Below, piece after piece: positions 7,882 to 15,414 of a stretch of 41,690 nucleotides of DNA (positions within the stretch are counted from its first letter, which is position 1; every line of letters begins with the position of its first letter). The stretch is from an uncultured Bacilli bacterium (GTDB lineage: Bacteria; Bacillota_I; Bacilli_A; RF39; UBA660). The notes beneath the pieces are model-generated. The model was not told the origin of the DNA. It worked only from the letters and a program-made list of their open reading frames with translations, and ran no database searches. The position numbers were made by a program, and so were the translations under genes. The DNA lies in the NCBI GenBank assembly GCA_944331895.1, contig CALVIX010000009.1, forward strand, positions 1 to 41,690, in the 5' to 3' direction.

Positions 7882-8310
7882 TTATTTCGGTATCTTATCA
7901 ATTTCAAAAGTTGCATGATCGGGAATCGAATCGTATACTTCTTTTTCGCTCCCACGTTTGATCGCTTCCTGGTAGTACCATTCTTTATATTCGATCTCTT
8001 GCAAATAATATTGAAATTGTTGAATTTGATCCAAGATGTTTTGTTTTTATTCTAGAATCAACTTCTGCCGTTCTTTTAATGTCGCATCCCCTTCTTGTGC
8101 AAGATCTACATACTCTTTAATCTTTTTGATTGGCATATTCGTATTTTTTAAACAGTTTAATACTCTCAACCACTTAAAATCTTCATCTTCGAACATGCGA
8201 ATTCCATTGACTCTCTTCACATTAGGAAGTAATCCTTCTTGATCATAATAACGTAGAGTTGATGGAGCAACTCCCATCATTTTTGCAACTTCTGTAACCT
8301 TGTAAGCCAT
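7882..8310 (-). pseudogene. MerR-family regulator interrupted by an in-frame TAA
   Basis: The full frame from 8310 to 7882 would encode 142 residues, normal for a MerR protein, but codon 88 (8047-8049) is TAA. Residues 1-87 hold the winged helix (YKVTEVAKMMGVAPSTLRYY) and the first regulatory helices. After the stop the same frame continues as KQNILDQIQQFQYYLQEIEY, a perfect dimerisation helix, and ends KIPK-stop. A single base change (for example CAA to TAA) explains it. The truncated product would lack the antiparallel coiled coil needed for dimers. Family type is AdhR/NmlR-like by promoter and sequence. Read-through or sequencing error are the alternatives. Confidence 0.75.
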
Positions 8311-8332
8311 ACCTTTACTCCTCTCTATCTTT

Positions 8333-8363
8333 ATTATAAAAGTTAAAGTAGCCTTTAAGTCAA
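8333..8363 (-). promoter_or_regulatory. MerR-type promoter with 19-bp spacer and operator dyad
   Basis: -35 TTGACT (8358-8363) and -10 TATAAT (8333-8338) are separated by 19 bp, the long spacer diagnostic of MerR-activated promoters. A perfect dyad TTAAAG-GCTA-CTTTAA (8343-8358) sits in the spacer and resembles the TTAAAGTTAACTTTAA-type sites of AdhR/NmlR regulators. It would drive merR and the flavodoxin. Confidence 0.8.
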
Positions 8364-8393
8364 TAGAAAAATTAAAAATATTTCAAAAATATA

Positions 8394-8420
8394 AAAGTAG
8401 GATGTTTCTCCACCTACTTT
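8394..8420 (-). terminator. Terminator of the ogt-tag-NUDIX operon
   Basis: Stem AAAGTAGG/CCTACTTT (8394-8401 and 8413-8420) with a T-rich tail on the minus strand. Confidence 0.7.
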
Positions 8421-8454
8421 ATCCTTGATGATTTTTTTCTAAATCTACAAATTT

Positions 8455-9084
8455 TTAATCGAATTGTGTCTGCCAATATTCATCATCGCATGCTTGAAAA
8501 CACATTTCAATTTGCTCTTTCGTATTTTTTTCTACTGCTAATAAAGGAAGTTCATTTAACGAGAAGTATTTTGCTTCGGTTGTTTCGATATTTTTTTGAA
8601 ACTCTCCTCCTATAACATCGCATAATACAAATATTTTACAAACACTATAAGCATAAGTTGGTTGATTGTGTTGATTCCTATCTTGAACTGCAACCAGTTT
8701 TTTAGGTACTACATCAAGTCCTGCTTCCTCTTTTACCTCTTTTACTGTATTGCTGCCAACAGATTCTAACACGTCACACCAACCACCTGGTAAAGACCAT
8801 GTTCCATTATTTTCACGTACTAATAAGATTTTATTATCTTTTATGATTGCTGCTCTCGTATCGATTTTTGGCGTTTGATACCCCGATTCACTACAAAAGA
8901 CATTTTCAATCTGTTTGAAATCCAAATCCGTTTTCAATTGAATCATAGCAGCAGAAATCTCTCTTAATCTTTCATACCGTTCTTTGTCGTATTCATTCGA
9001 TGTATAAGCAAGCCCATTTTGCGCTAAACTTTGCACTTCCATGGCGAGTGCTAACCATTGTTCCATCTTTTGCAAATACCTCAT
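8455..9084 (-). CDS. NUDIX hydrolase with N-terminal helical domain
   Basis: About 209 residues. An N-terminal helical domain (WLALAMEVQSLAQNGLAY...RYERLREI) precedes the NUDIX fold, a layout typical of ADP-ribose pyrophosphatase-like enzymes. The Nudix box is present as G-x5-E-x7-KE-x-x-EE-x-G in GGWCDVLESVGSNTVKEVKE; the usual Arg of REU is Lys. I chose the ATG at 9084 because it overlaps the tag stop as ATGA; a longer frame begins at 9105 and an internal ATG lies at 9066 with GAGGT upstream. As last gene of a DNA-repair operon it may sanitise damaged or modified nucleotides; substrate unproven. Confidence 0.82.
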   Translation of the reverse strand: MRYLQKMEQWLALAMEVQSLAQNGLAYTSNEYDKERYERLREISAAMIQLKTDLDFKQIENVFCSESGYQTPKIDTRAAIIKDNKILLVRENNGTWSLPGGWCDVLESVGSNTVKEVKEEAGLDVVPKKLVAVQDRNQHNQPTYAYSVCKIFVLCDVIGGEFQKNIETTEAKYFSLNELPLLAVEKNTKEQIEMCFQACDDEYWQTQFD

Positions 9085-9623
9085 CCCCTTTGATACAAAA
9101 AACATCCTGGCTCATGAGAGTTAATTATCCCAATTGCCTGTAAAAACGAGTAGATAATTGTACTTCCAACAAAAGTCATCCCTCTTTTTTTTAAATCTGA
9201 TGAAAGCTTATCCGATAAATCATTAGTTGTTTTATCGAATTCATATAATATTACATCGTTCGTAAACGTCTTTAAATAATGAGCAAACGATCCATACTCC
9301 TTTTGTATTTCCATAAACACTTTAGCATTCTTTACACTTGCCTCGATTTTTCTTCGATTTCTAATAATTCCTTTATTCTCTTGCAACGCTTCAATCTTTT
9401 TATCATCATAACAAGATATTTTACGATTATCAAATTGATCATACGCAGCTCTAAACTGTTCTCTTTTATTTAAAATACATTCCCAAGAAAGTCCAGCTTG
9501 AAATGATTCTAGTAGTAACATTTCAAATAAATAGTCGTCGTCCAGTTTTAACGTTCCCCATTCTTCATCGTGATATTTAATATATAATGGATTTTTTAAA
9601 TTACACCATTTACATCGATTCAT
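9081..9623 (-). CDS. tag: DNA-3-methyladenine glycosylase I
   Basis: 180 residues, normal length. It removes 3-methyladenine from alkylated DNA. The zinc-coordinating residues of the Tag family are visible: Cys4 (NRCKWC), His18 in YHDEEWG, and a C-terminal His and Cys in NSHEPGCF. The core LLLESFQAGLSWECILNKRE and KRGMTFVGSTIIYSFLQAIG are diagnostic. Start and stop overlap its neighbours as ATGA at both ends (ogt upstream, NUDIX downstream), so the three are a tightly coupled alkylation-repair unit. Confidence 0.93.
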   Translation of the reverse strand: MNRCKWCNLKNPLYIKYHDEEWGTLKLDDDYLFEMLLLESFQAGLSWECILNKREQFRAAYDQFDNRKISCYDDKKIEALQENKGIIRNRRKIEASVKNAKVFMEIQKEYGSFAHYLKTFTNDVILYEFDKTTNDLSDKLSSDLKKRGMTFVGSTIIYSFLQAIGIINSHEPGCFLYQRG

Positions 9624-10150
9624 AGCGCTGTTCCTTTCTTAGGTATAGTAAACTTGTTCATATCGTTCTTTTCTAATTCAAGCAACTTTATTTTATTTTG
9701 TATTCCTCCACCATATCCAGTTAAACTTCCGTTCTTTCCAACAACTCTGTGGCAAGGAATGATAATGCAAATCGGATTCCATCCGACCGCACCACCTACC
9801 GCCTGTGCAGACATTTTCTCTAATCCTCTTTCTTTTGCGATCGTATCTGCAATATCCTGATAAGTCACTACCTTACCATAAGGTATCTTATTCATGATAT
9901 CGATGACTTTTCGTCGAAACGGGGTTAAATTTTCTATTTTATACTTAGGTGTAAAATCTGGATTTTCCCCACTAAAATATATGTCTAACCATCTTTTCGT
10001 CTCATCAAATATTGGTAGATCCTTCTTTTCAAAGTTTCCTATGTGTTTTAAATCATCTCTAGAGCCTTGAAACCAAAGACCTGTTAAATAAGTTCCATCA
10101 CTTGTCATGCACAAGTTTCCAAAAGAAGTTGAATACATCGTCTGGTACAT
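9620..10150 (-). CDS. ogt: Methylated-DNA--protein-cysteine methyltransferase
   Basis: 176 residues. It repairs O6-methylguanine by suicide transfer of the methyl group to its active-site Cys, in IIPCHRVVGKNGSLTGYGGG near residue 135. The DNA-binding helix-turn-helix (FRRKVIDIMNKIPYGKVVTY) and the N-terminal Ogt fold (GLWFQGSRDD) are intact. The ribosome site is AAGGAAG. It lies 15 nt after the XRE regulator and overlaps tag by 4 nt. Confidence 0.93.
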   Translation of the reverse strand: MYQTMYSTSFGNLCMTSDGTYLTGLWFQGSRDDLKHIGNFEKKDLPIFDETKRWLDIYFSGENPDFTPKYKIENLTPFRRKVIDIMNKIPYGKVVTYQDIADTIAKERGLEKMSAQAVGGAVGWNPICIIIPCHRVVGKNGSLTGYGGGIQNKIKLLELEKNDMNKFTIPKKGTAL

Positions 10151-10165
10151 AATATACTTCCTTTC

Positions 10166-10615
10166 TTACTTACGATCTTTCCATTCATGATATAGAATAT
10201 CTTTTAATACTAACATACTATCTATTTCATTGTATCCATAATCCAATTTTAATTGTTCTAACATCTTACGTATCGCACGTGCATATCCATCTATATGAAC
10301 TACTTGTTGATAAGTTGCTAATACAGGATACTTCTTACTCCAAGCGCTTGTCCAATCTACTTTTGCTTCTTTTTTTTCATCCGTATTTTTTATAATATGT
10401 TCGATCTCTTTTAAATCGACATCGAATTCTATTAACTCATCTAAAGAAAGATGATATATTTTGGCTAATGTTTTAGATTGATAGATATCTGGTACAGTTT
10501 CATCTGTTTCCCACTTTGAAATTGTCTGACGACTGACTCCTAATTTTTCTGCAACCGCTTCTTGAGATAATCCTACTTTTTTTCGCGCTTGCGCTAAATG
10601 ATTTCCTAAACTCAT
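10166..10615 (-). CDS. XRE-family regulator heading the DNA-repair operon
   Basis: 149 residues. Residues 5-60 are a canonical Cro/C1 helix-turn-helix (LSQEAVAEKLGVSRQTISKW) followed by ETDETVPDIYQSKTLAKI. The C-terminal 75 residues are soluble, with no membrane helix; they may be a dimerisation or sensing domain and match no family I can name. Position as first gene before ogt, tag and the NUDIX gene suggests it controls them. A perfect palindrome overlapping its promoter could be its operator. The start is set by GGAGGT 6 nt upstream. Confidence 0.85.
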   Translation of the reverse strand: MSLGNHLAQARKKVGLSQEAVAEKLGVSRQTISKWETDETVPDIYQSKTLAKIYHLSLDELIEFDVDLKEIEHIIKNTDEKKEAKVDWTSAWSKKYPVLATYQQVVHIDGYARAIRKMLEQLKLDYGYNEIDSMLVLKDILYHEWKDRK

Positions 10616-10632
10616 AACATTACCTCCAAAAT

Positions 10633-10642
10633 TAGTATACTA
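10633..10642 (-). promoter_or_regulatory. Palindromic TAGTATACTA over the repair-operon promoter
   Basis: A perfect 10-bp palindrome containing the -10-like TATACT lies directly before the ribosome site of the XRE gene. It is a plausible self-operator; no second copy was found nearby to confirm it. Confidence 0.4.
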
Positions 10643-10693
10643 CTTTCTAGTCACCTACGCTATCAATAGTTCATTGCAATTATGCCCTTTTTA

Positions 10694-11018
10694 TTAACTT
10701 ATCTTTTTTCCATTTCGACAATATACTTTCGCGATTTTATCATTAGGAAATAATTGTGCATACTCTATTTGATAGATTGATTCACAATATGGTTTATTTT
10801 CTCTTTCTAATAGCGATATAATTTGTTCTTTATTTTCTTGGTTTTTTTCTAAAACATAGTACTCATTTTTTTCCTGTATCGCTTAAATTGAAATTTACAA
10901 TCATTATTGCAAATACTACCATCATTATCAACACACCCATGACTCAAAATGTTATAATATAGAACAGCTTTAATTTTCCTTTTTTGTTTTCAATATATTC
11001 GTTATCATCTAAATTCAT
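10694..11018 (-). pseudogene. Decayed single-pass membrane protein gene
   Basis: This fills what would otherwise be a gap of about 400 nt. A start at 11018 has GGAGA upstream and encodes MNLDDNEYIENKKGKLKLFY, then a hydrophobic helix broken by TGA (TF-stop-VMGVLIMMVVFAIMIV), then a one-base shift in a run of A's. The restored frame gives EYYVLEKNQENKEQIISLLE through to CRNGKKIS-stop at 10694. Two lesions make it a pseudogene of an approximately 107-residue protein: a short cytoplasmic part, one transmembrane segment and an external tail. It was third gene of the operon with the BNR membrane protein. TGA is not read as Trp in this genome, so recoding is not the explanation. Confidence 0.65.
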
Positions 11019-11034
11019 ATGGTGTCTCCAATTC

Positions 11035-12159
11035 TTACTGATTTTCGTTTTCTAACTGCCAATGTAATCCATTATCATTACTAATAAATGTTATTTCTTT
11101 CTCTTCGTAACCATCCCTGCTTGAATTCAATTGATAAATAGAACACTTCATTTTTAATACATCTTTTTCATAATAAGGCATTTTTTCTATCGTGATATCA
11201 TCGACATTTGAATTTTCGTATTCCAGATTGGCAGATGTAAATGTCTTGCCACCATCATTTGTAACCAACAATCCTTTGTCATCGTTTAAAGTGATTTTCC
11301 CTGTTGAAGCTGCAAACCCTAGCATCTCGTTTAAGAAAACAAACTCTGCTTCATTACTTACTTGAAGCGTATCTTCAGATACAACATAGAAATTTTCTCC
11401 TCCATCATTACTTTTAATTACATGCACCAACATATTTTGCCCCGATACACTATCTATTTTAGAAAATCTTAATATTGTCTCATCAAACTTTTTCTCGTAC
11501 AATACTTCCGCTTCTTCAGGTAATAAGTAATTTTCATTTTCATTAAACCGATCTTTTCTATTTATATCTTGTTTAATACGATCGACAATTTTTCCATCTT
11601 TATCTTTTATAAAAATTTCCATTCTTTTTGCCTTTATTTTACCATTCTTATCATAATATGTATATTCTACTTGATCCGCACTACTTGGATATGTAAACGG
11701 ATCAAAGCCTCCCTCTCCAAAATCACCATGTACTTTTACTTTCGTTCCCATGAGTAATGGCCCATAGTAATCATAATAATCTACGTCGACATGAAGAAAT
11801 GATTTTACAACTGCTACGTATTTTTTTCCGTCTAATACTACGACATGTTCAGGTTGATGGCCAAATGCAAGACCAATCCTAATAAATGGAAAAGAAACAA
11901 AAATCAATGTCGCCATGAATATAAAACTTAATATAGAAATCATAATCATCGTTTTCTTACTCTTCGTAGCTTTATAGATTTGTTGAAGTATCCCTGTAAC
12001 AAAACCAACTGCAGATATGAAGATAATTGCTATAATCATCCATGATCTAAATCTAATGTTCATCAGATATAAAATAAAATTTAAAATTAAATTCACACCA
12101 ATAAAAATAAAATCATATACAAGTATATTTTCTTTGATTTGGCTCAATCTTTTTTTCAT
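11035..12159 (-). CDS. Membrane protein with extracellular BNR/Asp-box-like region
   Basis: 374 residues. Three transmembrane helices in the first 105 residues are followed by about 270 extracellular residues. This part contains three Asp-box-like repeats, SNDGGENF, TNDGGKTF and SNDNGLHW, which occur in beta-propellers of sialidases and sortilin-like proteins; catalytic residues are not evident, so enzymatic activity should not be assumed. It lies 10 nt after a membrane-bound XRE regulator and before a decayed membrane-protein gene, forming a probable three-gene operon of sensory or surface function. The start is supported by AGGTGAT. Confidence 0.6.
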   Translation of the reverse strand: MKKRLSQIKENILVYDFIFIGVNLILNFILYLMNIRFRSWMIIAIIFISAVGFVTGILQQIYKATKSKKTMIMISILSFIFMATLIFVSFPFIRIGLAFGHQPEHVVVLDGKKYVAVVKSFLHVDVDYYDYYGPLLMGTKVKVHGDFGEGGFDPFTYPSSADQVEYTYYDKNGKIKAKRMEIFIKDKDGKIVDRIKQDINRKDRFNENENYLLPEEAEVLYEKKFDETILRFSKIDSVSGQNMLVHVIKSNDGGENFYVVSEDTLQVSNEAEFVFLNEMLGFAASTGKITLNDDKGLLVTNDGGKTFTSANLEYENSNVDDITIEKMPYYEKDVLKMKCSIYQLNSSRDGYEEKEITFISNDNGLHWQLENENQ

Positions 12160-12169
12160 AATTTATCAC

Positions 12170-13177
12170 CTACTTCAAGATAATTCCTTTTTCGTAATTA
12201 TCTAAATAATTTTCTTTCAGTATTAGTTTTTTATTTTTGATGACAAACGTTGAAAGGCTCGGTATTTCTAGATCACTCTCATGTTCTGAAATCTCAGTTC
12301 TATAATAGATGAGTTCATCTTCCTTTATCTCAAAAGTTCCTGTGGATGCTTCTAATATCATATTATTATCATAATAAATTTTAAGAGATGCTACCCATTT
12401 GTTACGATGATCTTCTTTTTTTAGAGATGGTATAAAATAGATAGATAATTTTGACTCTTCGTTATCTAAAGTTCTCATCGTATTTAACGTTCCTAATTTC
12501 TCTTTATATTCTCTTATTTGTACCTGATCACAATAGTTACCATTTTTAATGCTGTAACTTGCTGTATTATAAATTATATTCCCCGTAACAGAGTAGTTTA
12601 TAATTGTTATATCTGCATCGCTATCATAATAATAAGTTGTATCGTTACAAGAAATATGTTCTAATGCATTCAGATAATTTTTCATCTCACTTTTTAAAAT
12701 ATCTCGCCCTCTAAAGCTTTTATATGAGTAACTATCTTCAAAATTCTCCATATCCCATGAAAATTTAGGCACTCCAAGATGAATTAACTTATCTTCATTA
12801 TGAGTATATCGTGTGGGAATCACATCATAACCGAAAGGAATCAATTTGAATAAAATAATGCTCAAAACAATTAGAAAAGGAAGCATGATTAAAATTGATT
12901 TTTTTATTATCTTCTTTTTTAATTTCCTCTTTTCTTCATTTAATACCTTTTCAACATCGATATGATTCTTGTGTTCTATTTGTAAAATACTATAAATATC
13001 TGTATCTAATTCTATCGCTAATTTTTCAAGAAGTGTGATATCTGGCAAACTTAAGCCTCGTTCCCATTTACTAACAGCTTTATCAGTAACAAATAATTTA
13101 GATCCGAGTTCTTGTTGCGTTAATCCTTTTTCTTTTCTAAGGTGTGCTATATTCTTTCCAATTTTATTATTATCCAT
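12170..13177 (-). CDS. XRE-family regulator with membrane-anchored sensor domain
   Basis: About 335 residues. The N-terminal Cro/C1 helix-turn-helix (LTQQELGSKLFVTDKAVSKW) is followed by a linker, one transmembrane helix near residues 90-113 and an external domain of about 220 residues of unknown family. I chose the ATG at 13177, preceded by GAGGTGAGGGG, over an in-frame GTG at 13186 that lacks a ribosome site. It is the first gene of an operon with the BNR-like membrane protein and probably reports on the cell surface. It parallels the regulator at 996-1697 in layout. Confidence 0.78.
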   Translation of the reverse strand: MDNNKIGKNIAHLRKEKGLTQQELGSKLFVTDKAVSKWERGLSLPDITLLEKLAIELDTDIYSILQIEHKNHIDVEKVLNEEKRKLKKKIIKKSILIMLPFLIVLSIILFKLIPFGYDVIPTRYTHNEDKLIHLGVPKFSWDMENFEDSYSYKSFRGRDILKSEMKNYLNALEHISCNDTTYYYDSDADITIINYSVTGNIIYNTASYSIKNGNYCDQVQIREYKEKLGTLNTMRTLDNEESKLSIYFIPSLKKEDHRNKWVASLKIYYDNNMILEASTGTFEIKEDELIYYRTEISEHESDLEIPSLSTFVIKNKKLILKENYLDNYEKGIILK

Positions 13178-13276
13178 TCCCCTCACCTCAACATTATTAT
13201 ACTATAAAAATAAATTTAAGCACTCGACCATTAGTTGAGATCGGCATTTTATCATTACTAACAACATGTCGTCGAA

Positions 13277-14146
13277 TTAGTTTCTTCTCCAAATCATTTT
13301 ATTTTCTTGAAATTCATAGTCTAATTTATTTTCATCTACCAAATAGGATAGATAAGACTTAATCGTACTTCCGATTAAAACATACTGATTTACGTTCATC
13401 GTCAAATGATATTCATCAAAAATATATTTTAAAATTTCTTCGAACGTCATTTCCTTTTTACAAGCATTATATATTTTATCCATTACTTCTTGTACTTTAT
13501 TTCGATTGATCATAATTAAACTAGATATATCATTGGTCGCTTCACAATGTGATGGAATATAAAATTTCCCATCTAATGTATCTAAAAAATTTAGTGTATT
13601 CAAAAACTCTTTCACATCATAGATAAAAGACACATGATATTTTCTAATCGTCTCTTCGCTAAATAGTGCATCTGCTAAAAAATATACATCGTCGCTTGTC
13701 TTAATCCCTATCATGTCGAAAAAATGCCCTTTTAATGAAAAATATTCTAATCCTTTTGGTAATTGTTCGATCGATGTTACATTGGATTCCTTGGCAAGTA
13801 AAAATTTATTTCTTAATTCTTTCATTGGATACCCACCATACAAAAATGATGGCTCTAAAATCGGATATTTAATAAATGCGGTTTCTACACAATTTGCAAA
13901 AGCAGGCGCATTTGTCCTATCTTGAATCACTTTATTACCACCTATATGGTCCGCATTCGAATGTGTATTGATAATTCCTTTGACAGTCCATCCCTGCTCT
14001 TCTACGATTTTTAATATCTTCTTCCCGGCATCTTTATCATTCCCGGTATCAATCAGATAAACATTCTTATCGTCTATTTGATAAATTCCTATATTGGTAG
14101 CATTTTTAATATAGTATGTATTCCTTCCTACCTGACACAATTCCAT
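13277..14146 (-). CDS. MBL-fold metallo-hydrolase
   Basis: 289 residues from the ATG at 14146, chosen because AGAGGTG lies 6 nt upstream; two earlier in-frame ATGs (14170, 14164) lack one. The metal-binding motif is THSNADHIGG (HxxxDH), with later ligands in FLADALF (Asp) and YIPSHCEA (His). The C-terminal 80 residues form an extra helical domain found in a family of MBL hydrolases near regulators. Glyoxalase II-like thioester or phosphodiester hydrolysis is possible, but the substrate is unknown. It is probably transcribed alone, since a terminator precedes it at 14181-14208. Confidence 0.8.
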   Translation of the reverse strand: MELCQVGRNTYYIKNATNIGIYQIDDKNVYLIDTGNDKDAGKKILKIVEEQGWTVKGIINTHSNADHIGGNKVIQDRTNAPAFANCVETAFIKYPILEPSFLYGGYPMKELRNKFLLAKESNVTSIEQLPKGLEYFSLKGHFFDMIGIKTSDDVYFLADALFSEETIRKYHVSFIYDVKEFLNTLNFLDTLDGKFYIPSHCEATNDISSLIMINRNKVQEVMDKIYNACKKEMTFEEILKYIFDEYHLTMNVNQYVLIGSTIKSYLSYLVDENKLDYEFQENKMIWRRN

Positions 14147-14180
14147 AAAAGCACCTCTATTCATTTTCATTATAACACGA

Positions 14181-14208
14181 AAAAGTGAATCTTATATAGA
14201 TTCACCCA
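14181..14208 (-). terminator. Terminator of the SAM-riboswitch operon
   Basis: Stem GTGAATC/GATTCAC (14185-14191 with 14199-14205) followed on minus by TTTTTC; it ends the transcript of the two small genes. Confidence 0.8.
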
Positions 14209-14213
14209 TTCAA

Positions 14214-14450
14214 TTATTGGCTCATTTCGATATAATCCGTCTTCTTTCCATATCTTTTTAATTCGTTATGACCACCACTAATCGTAATTCTGCCACAAGA
14301 ACATGTTTTTGTATCATTTGGAAACTTTGACTCTAAAACATCTCCACAATAAACACATTTTACTTTATTCTTGGAAATTTTTTCCCGATTACCTAAAAAC
14401 TCATCTACAGAGTTAGTAGCAATTAAAAACTGAAAGAAATCATCATTCAT
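14214..14450 (-). CDS. Small zinc-ribbon protein (DUF7695-like)
   Basis: 78 residues. Four cysteines form a zinc ribbon: KCVYCGDVLESK and TCSCGRITISGG, a pattern I associate from memory with a family of small bacterial and phage proteins (C-x2-CG...C-x-CG...GG...L-x-R-x-G). The C-terminus ends DYIEMSQ, also typical. No catalytic residues; a nucleic-acid or protein adaptor role is possible but unproven. The ribosome site AAAGGAG is good. It is the second gene behind the SAM-I riboswitch and is ended by a terminator. Confidence 0.65.
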   Translation of the reverse strand: MNDDFFQFLIATNSVDEFLGNREKISKNKVKCVYCGDVLESKFPNDTKTCSCGRITISGGHNELKRYGKKTDYIEMSQ

Positions 14451-14464
14451 AAATATACTCCTTT

Positions 14465-14668
14465 TTATTTTTCATTTTTTAAAAATCTTGAATAAAAAAT
14501 ATTAGCATGTAAATTGTCGGAACAGTAGATCAAAAATTTAATATCTTTATTTTCCATTTCTTTTAACGCATTTTCTTTTGCTTGGCTGGTCTTATACGTC
14601 GTTTGGAATTTATTGATAACCATCCGTCTTTCACGATCCATATACTTTTGAAAACTCGTTAGTAACAT
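14465..14668 (-). CDS. 67-residue protein of unknown function behind a SAM riboswitch
   Basis: A small, highly charged, probably helical protein (residues 8-45) with a C-terminal segment containing LIYCSDNLHANIFY. There is no signal, no membrane segment and no recognised family. Translation is well supported by AAAGGAGGT 6 nt before ATG and by the riboswitch upstream. It precedes the zinc-ribbon gene by 14 nt. Regulation by S-adenosylmethionine would normally imply methionine or cysteine metabolism, but nothing in the protein shows it. Confidence 0.6.
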   Translation of the reverse strand: MLLTSFQKYMDRERRMVINKFQTTYKTSQAKENALKEMENKDIKFLIYCSDNLHANIFYSRFLKNEK

Positions 14669-14731
14669 TATTTACCTCCTTTCAAATCTTATAAAAAGAT
14701 AAATAATGCACTAAGTACATTGATCGAAATG

Positions 14732-14815
14732 ATCTTATCGTTCTAGCATTACCACCTAACTTAATAGGTTGGTGAGACTTCATTGGGCTAGTCCCTCCAT
14801 CTCTCTTTATAAGAT
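14732..14815 (-). ncRNA. SAM-I (S-box) riboswitch
   Basis: Read on minus, the P1 stem ATCTTAT/ATAAGAT closes a compact S-box core: AGAGAGATGGAGGGACTAGC, then CCAATGAAGTCTCACCAACC, the P3 loop, and GGTGGTAATGCTAGAACGAT. These match the conserved SAM-I positions (GGAGGGACNNGCCC, GAAG, CCAACC, GGUNNUAAUNC). The 5' arm of P1 can alternatively pair with CTTTTTATAAGATTTGA (14683-14699), which carries a second ATAAGAT and lies just before the ribosome site, so SAM could switch between pairings. A 7-bp hairpin AATGTAC/GTGCATT followed by a T-rich stretch may be the terminator. Confidence 0.88.
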
Positions 14816-14823
14816 TCAATTAT

Positions 14824-14832
14824 ATTATATCA
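14824..14832 (-). promoter_or_regulatory. Extended -10 promoter of the SAM-I riboswitch transcript
   Basis: TGATATAAT on minus, ending about 9 nt before the riboswitch P1 stem. Confidence 0.65.
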
Positions 14833-14886
14833 TACTCCTTTTTATTATTTCGTCATCTTACTATAATATAGAAAATCAAGTATATT

Positions 14887-14930
14887 TAAAAAACTAGGAA
14901 CATCCTAGTTTACAATCAAAATTGATACGT
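14887..14930 (-). repeat. Imperfect copy of the tRNA-Met 3' flank and terminator
   Basis: On minus this matches the sequence right after the tRNA (CCA end, ATTTTGAYTGTAAACTAGGA, hairpin, T-run) with three mismatches over about 39 nt. Both copies contain the hairpin AAACTAGGA/TCCTAGTTT and act as terminators. The original is at 15415-15454. The two copies bracket about 0.5 kb holding one small gene. Confidence 0.6.
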
Positions 14931-15015
14931 TGCTATAACAAGTCACTAATTTTTATACCATGTGTTGGAATAGTTAAATTATCTTGTTAATTCTTTTGCT
15001 TTTTTCGTATTTACT

Positions 15016-15288
15016 TCATTTAAAACTAATAACAAAGCATATTTTGGAATCTGCAATGAAACCTGTAAATATCTCTCTATATCTAATTTTGCCATCTACA
15101 TTGATCGATTCAAACAAATACTTTTGTGCTGTACGTTGAACCATAGGTCCATATGGAGTTACTTCATCTGATATATATTCTAAATTAGCAACAAACAAAT
15201 TAGCAGAATCAAAGATGTCTTTCATCTTATAATCATCACTTGTGAAATCTAATGATACTTCTTTTTTGATTTTTTTCTTACCAAACAT
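15016..15288 (-). CDS. Small protein of unknown function, probable C-terminal frameshift
   Basis: 90 residues from the ATG at 15288, chosen because AAGGAG lies 9 nt upstream; an in-frame ATG at 15306 overlaps that site. The protein starts with a lysine-rich segment (MFGKKKIKKEV) and has no membrane helix. Near the end a run of four A's precedes ICFVISFK-stop; removing one A gives a natural-looking tail, KYALLLVLNEVNTKKAKELT, ending at 14979. A recent one-base insertion or a sequencing error is likely. It lies between two copies of the tRNA-Met flank. No family recognised. Confidence 0.5.
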   Translation of the reverse strand: MFGKKKIKKEVSLDFTSDDYKMKDIFDSANLFVANLEYISDEVTPYGPMVQRTAQKYLFESINVDGKIRYREIFTGFIADSKICFVISFK

Positions 15289-15414
15289 ATTAAACATCTC
15301 CTTCATGTGTTATATATTATAACACATATTTATTATACATGTATCGTTATTTTGATTGTTTGAAAGCTTACATATTAGTTCGAATTTTTACTTTTTAGAA
15401 TAATCTCGAATGCA

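Noticed and set aside
10694-11018. TGA read as tryptophan (mycoplasma-type code) to rescue the broken gene
   Set aside because: TGG encodes Trp in conserved sites throughout, TGA is used as a stop in several ATGA overlaps, and a separate frameshift remains.
11035-12159. Sialidase call for the Asp-box protein
   Set aside because: Three Asp-box-like motifs are present, but no Arg triad or catalytic Tyr/Glu could be placed, and Asp boxes occur in many non-enzymes.
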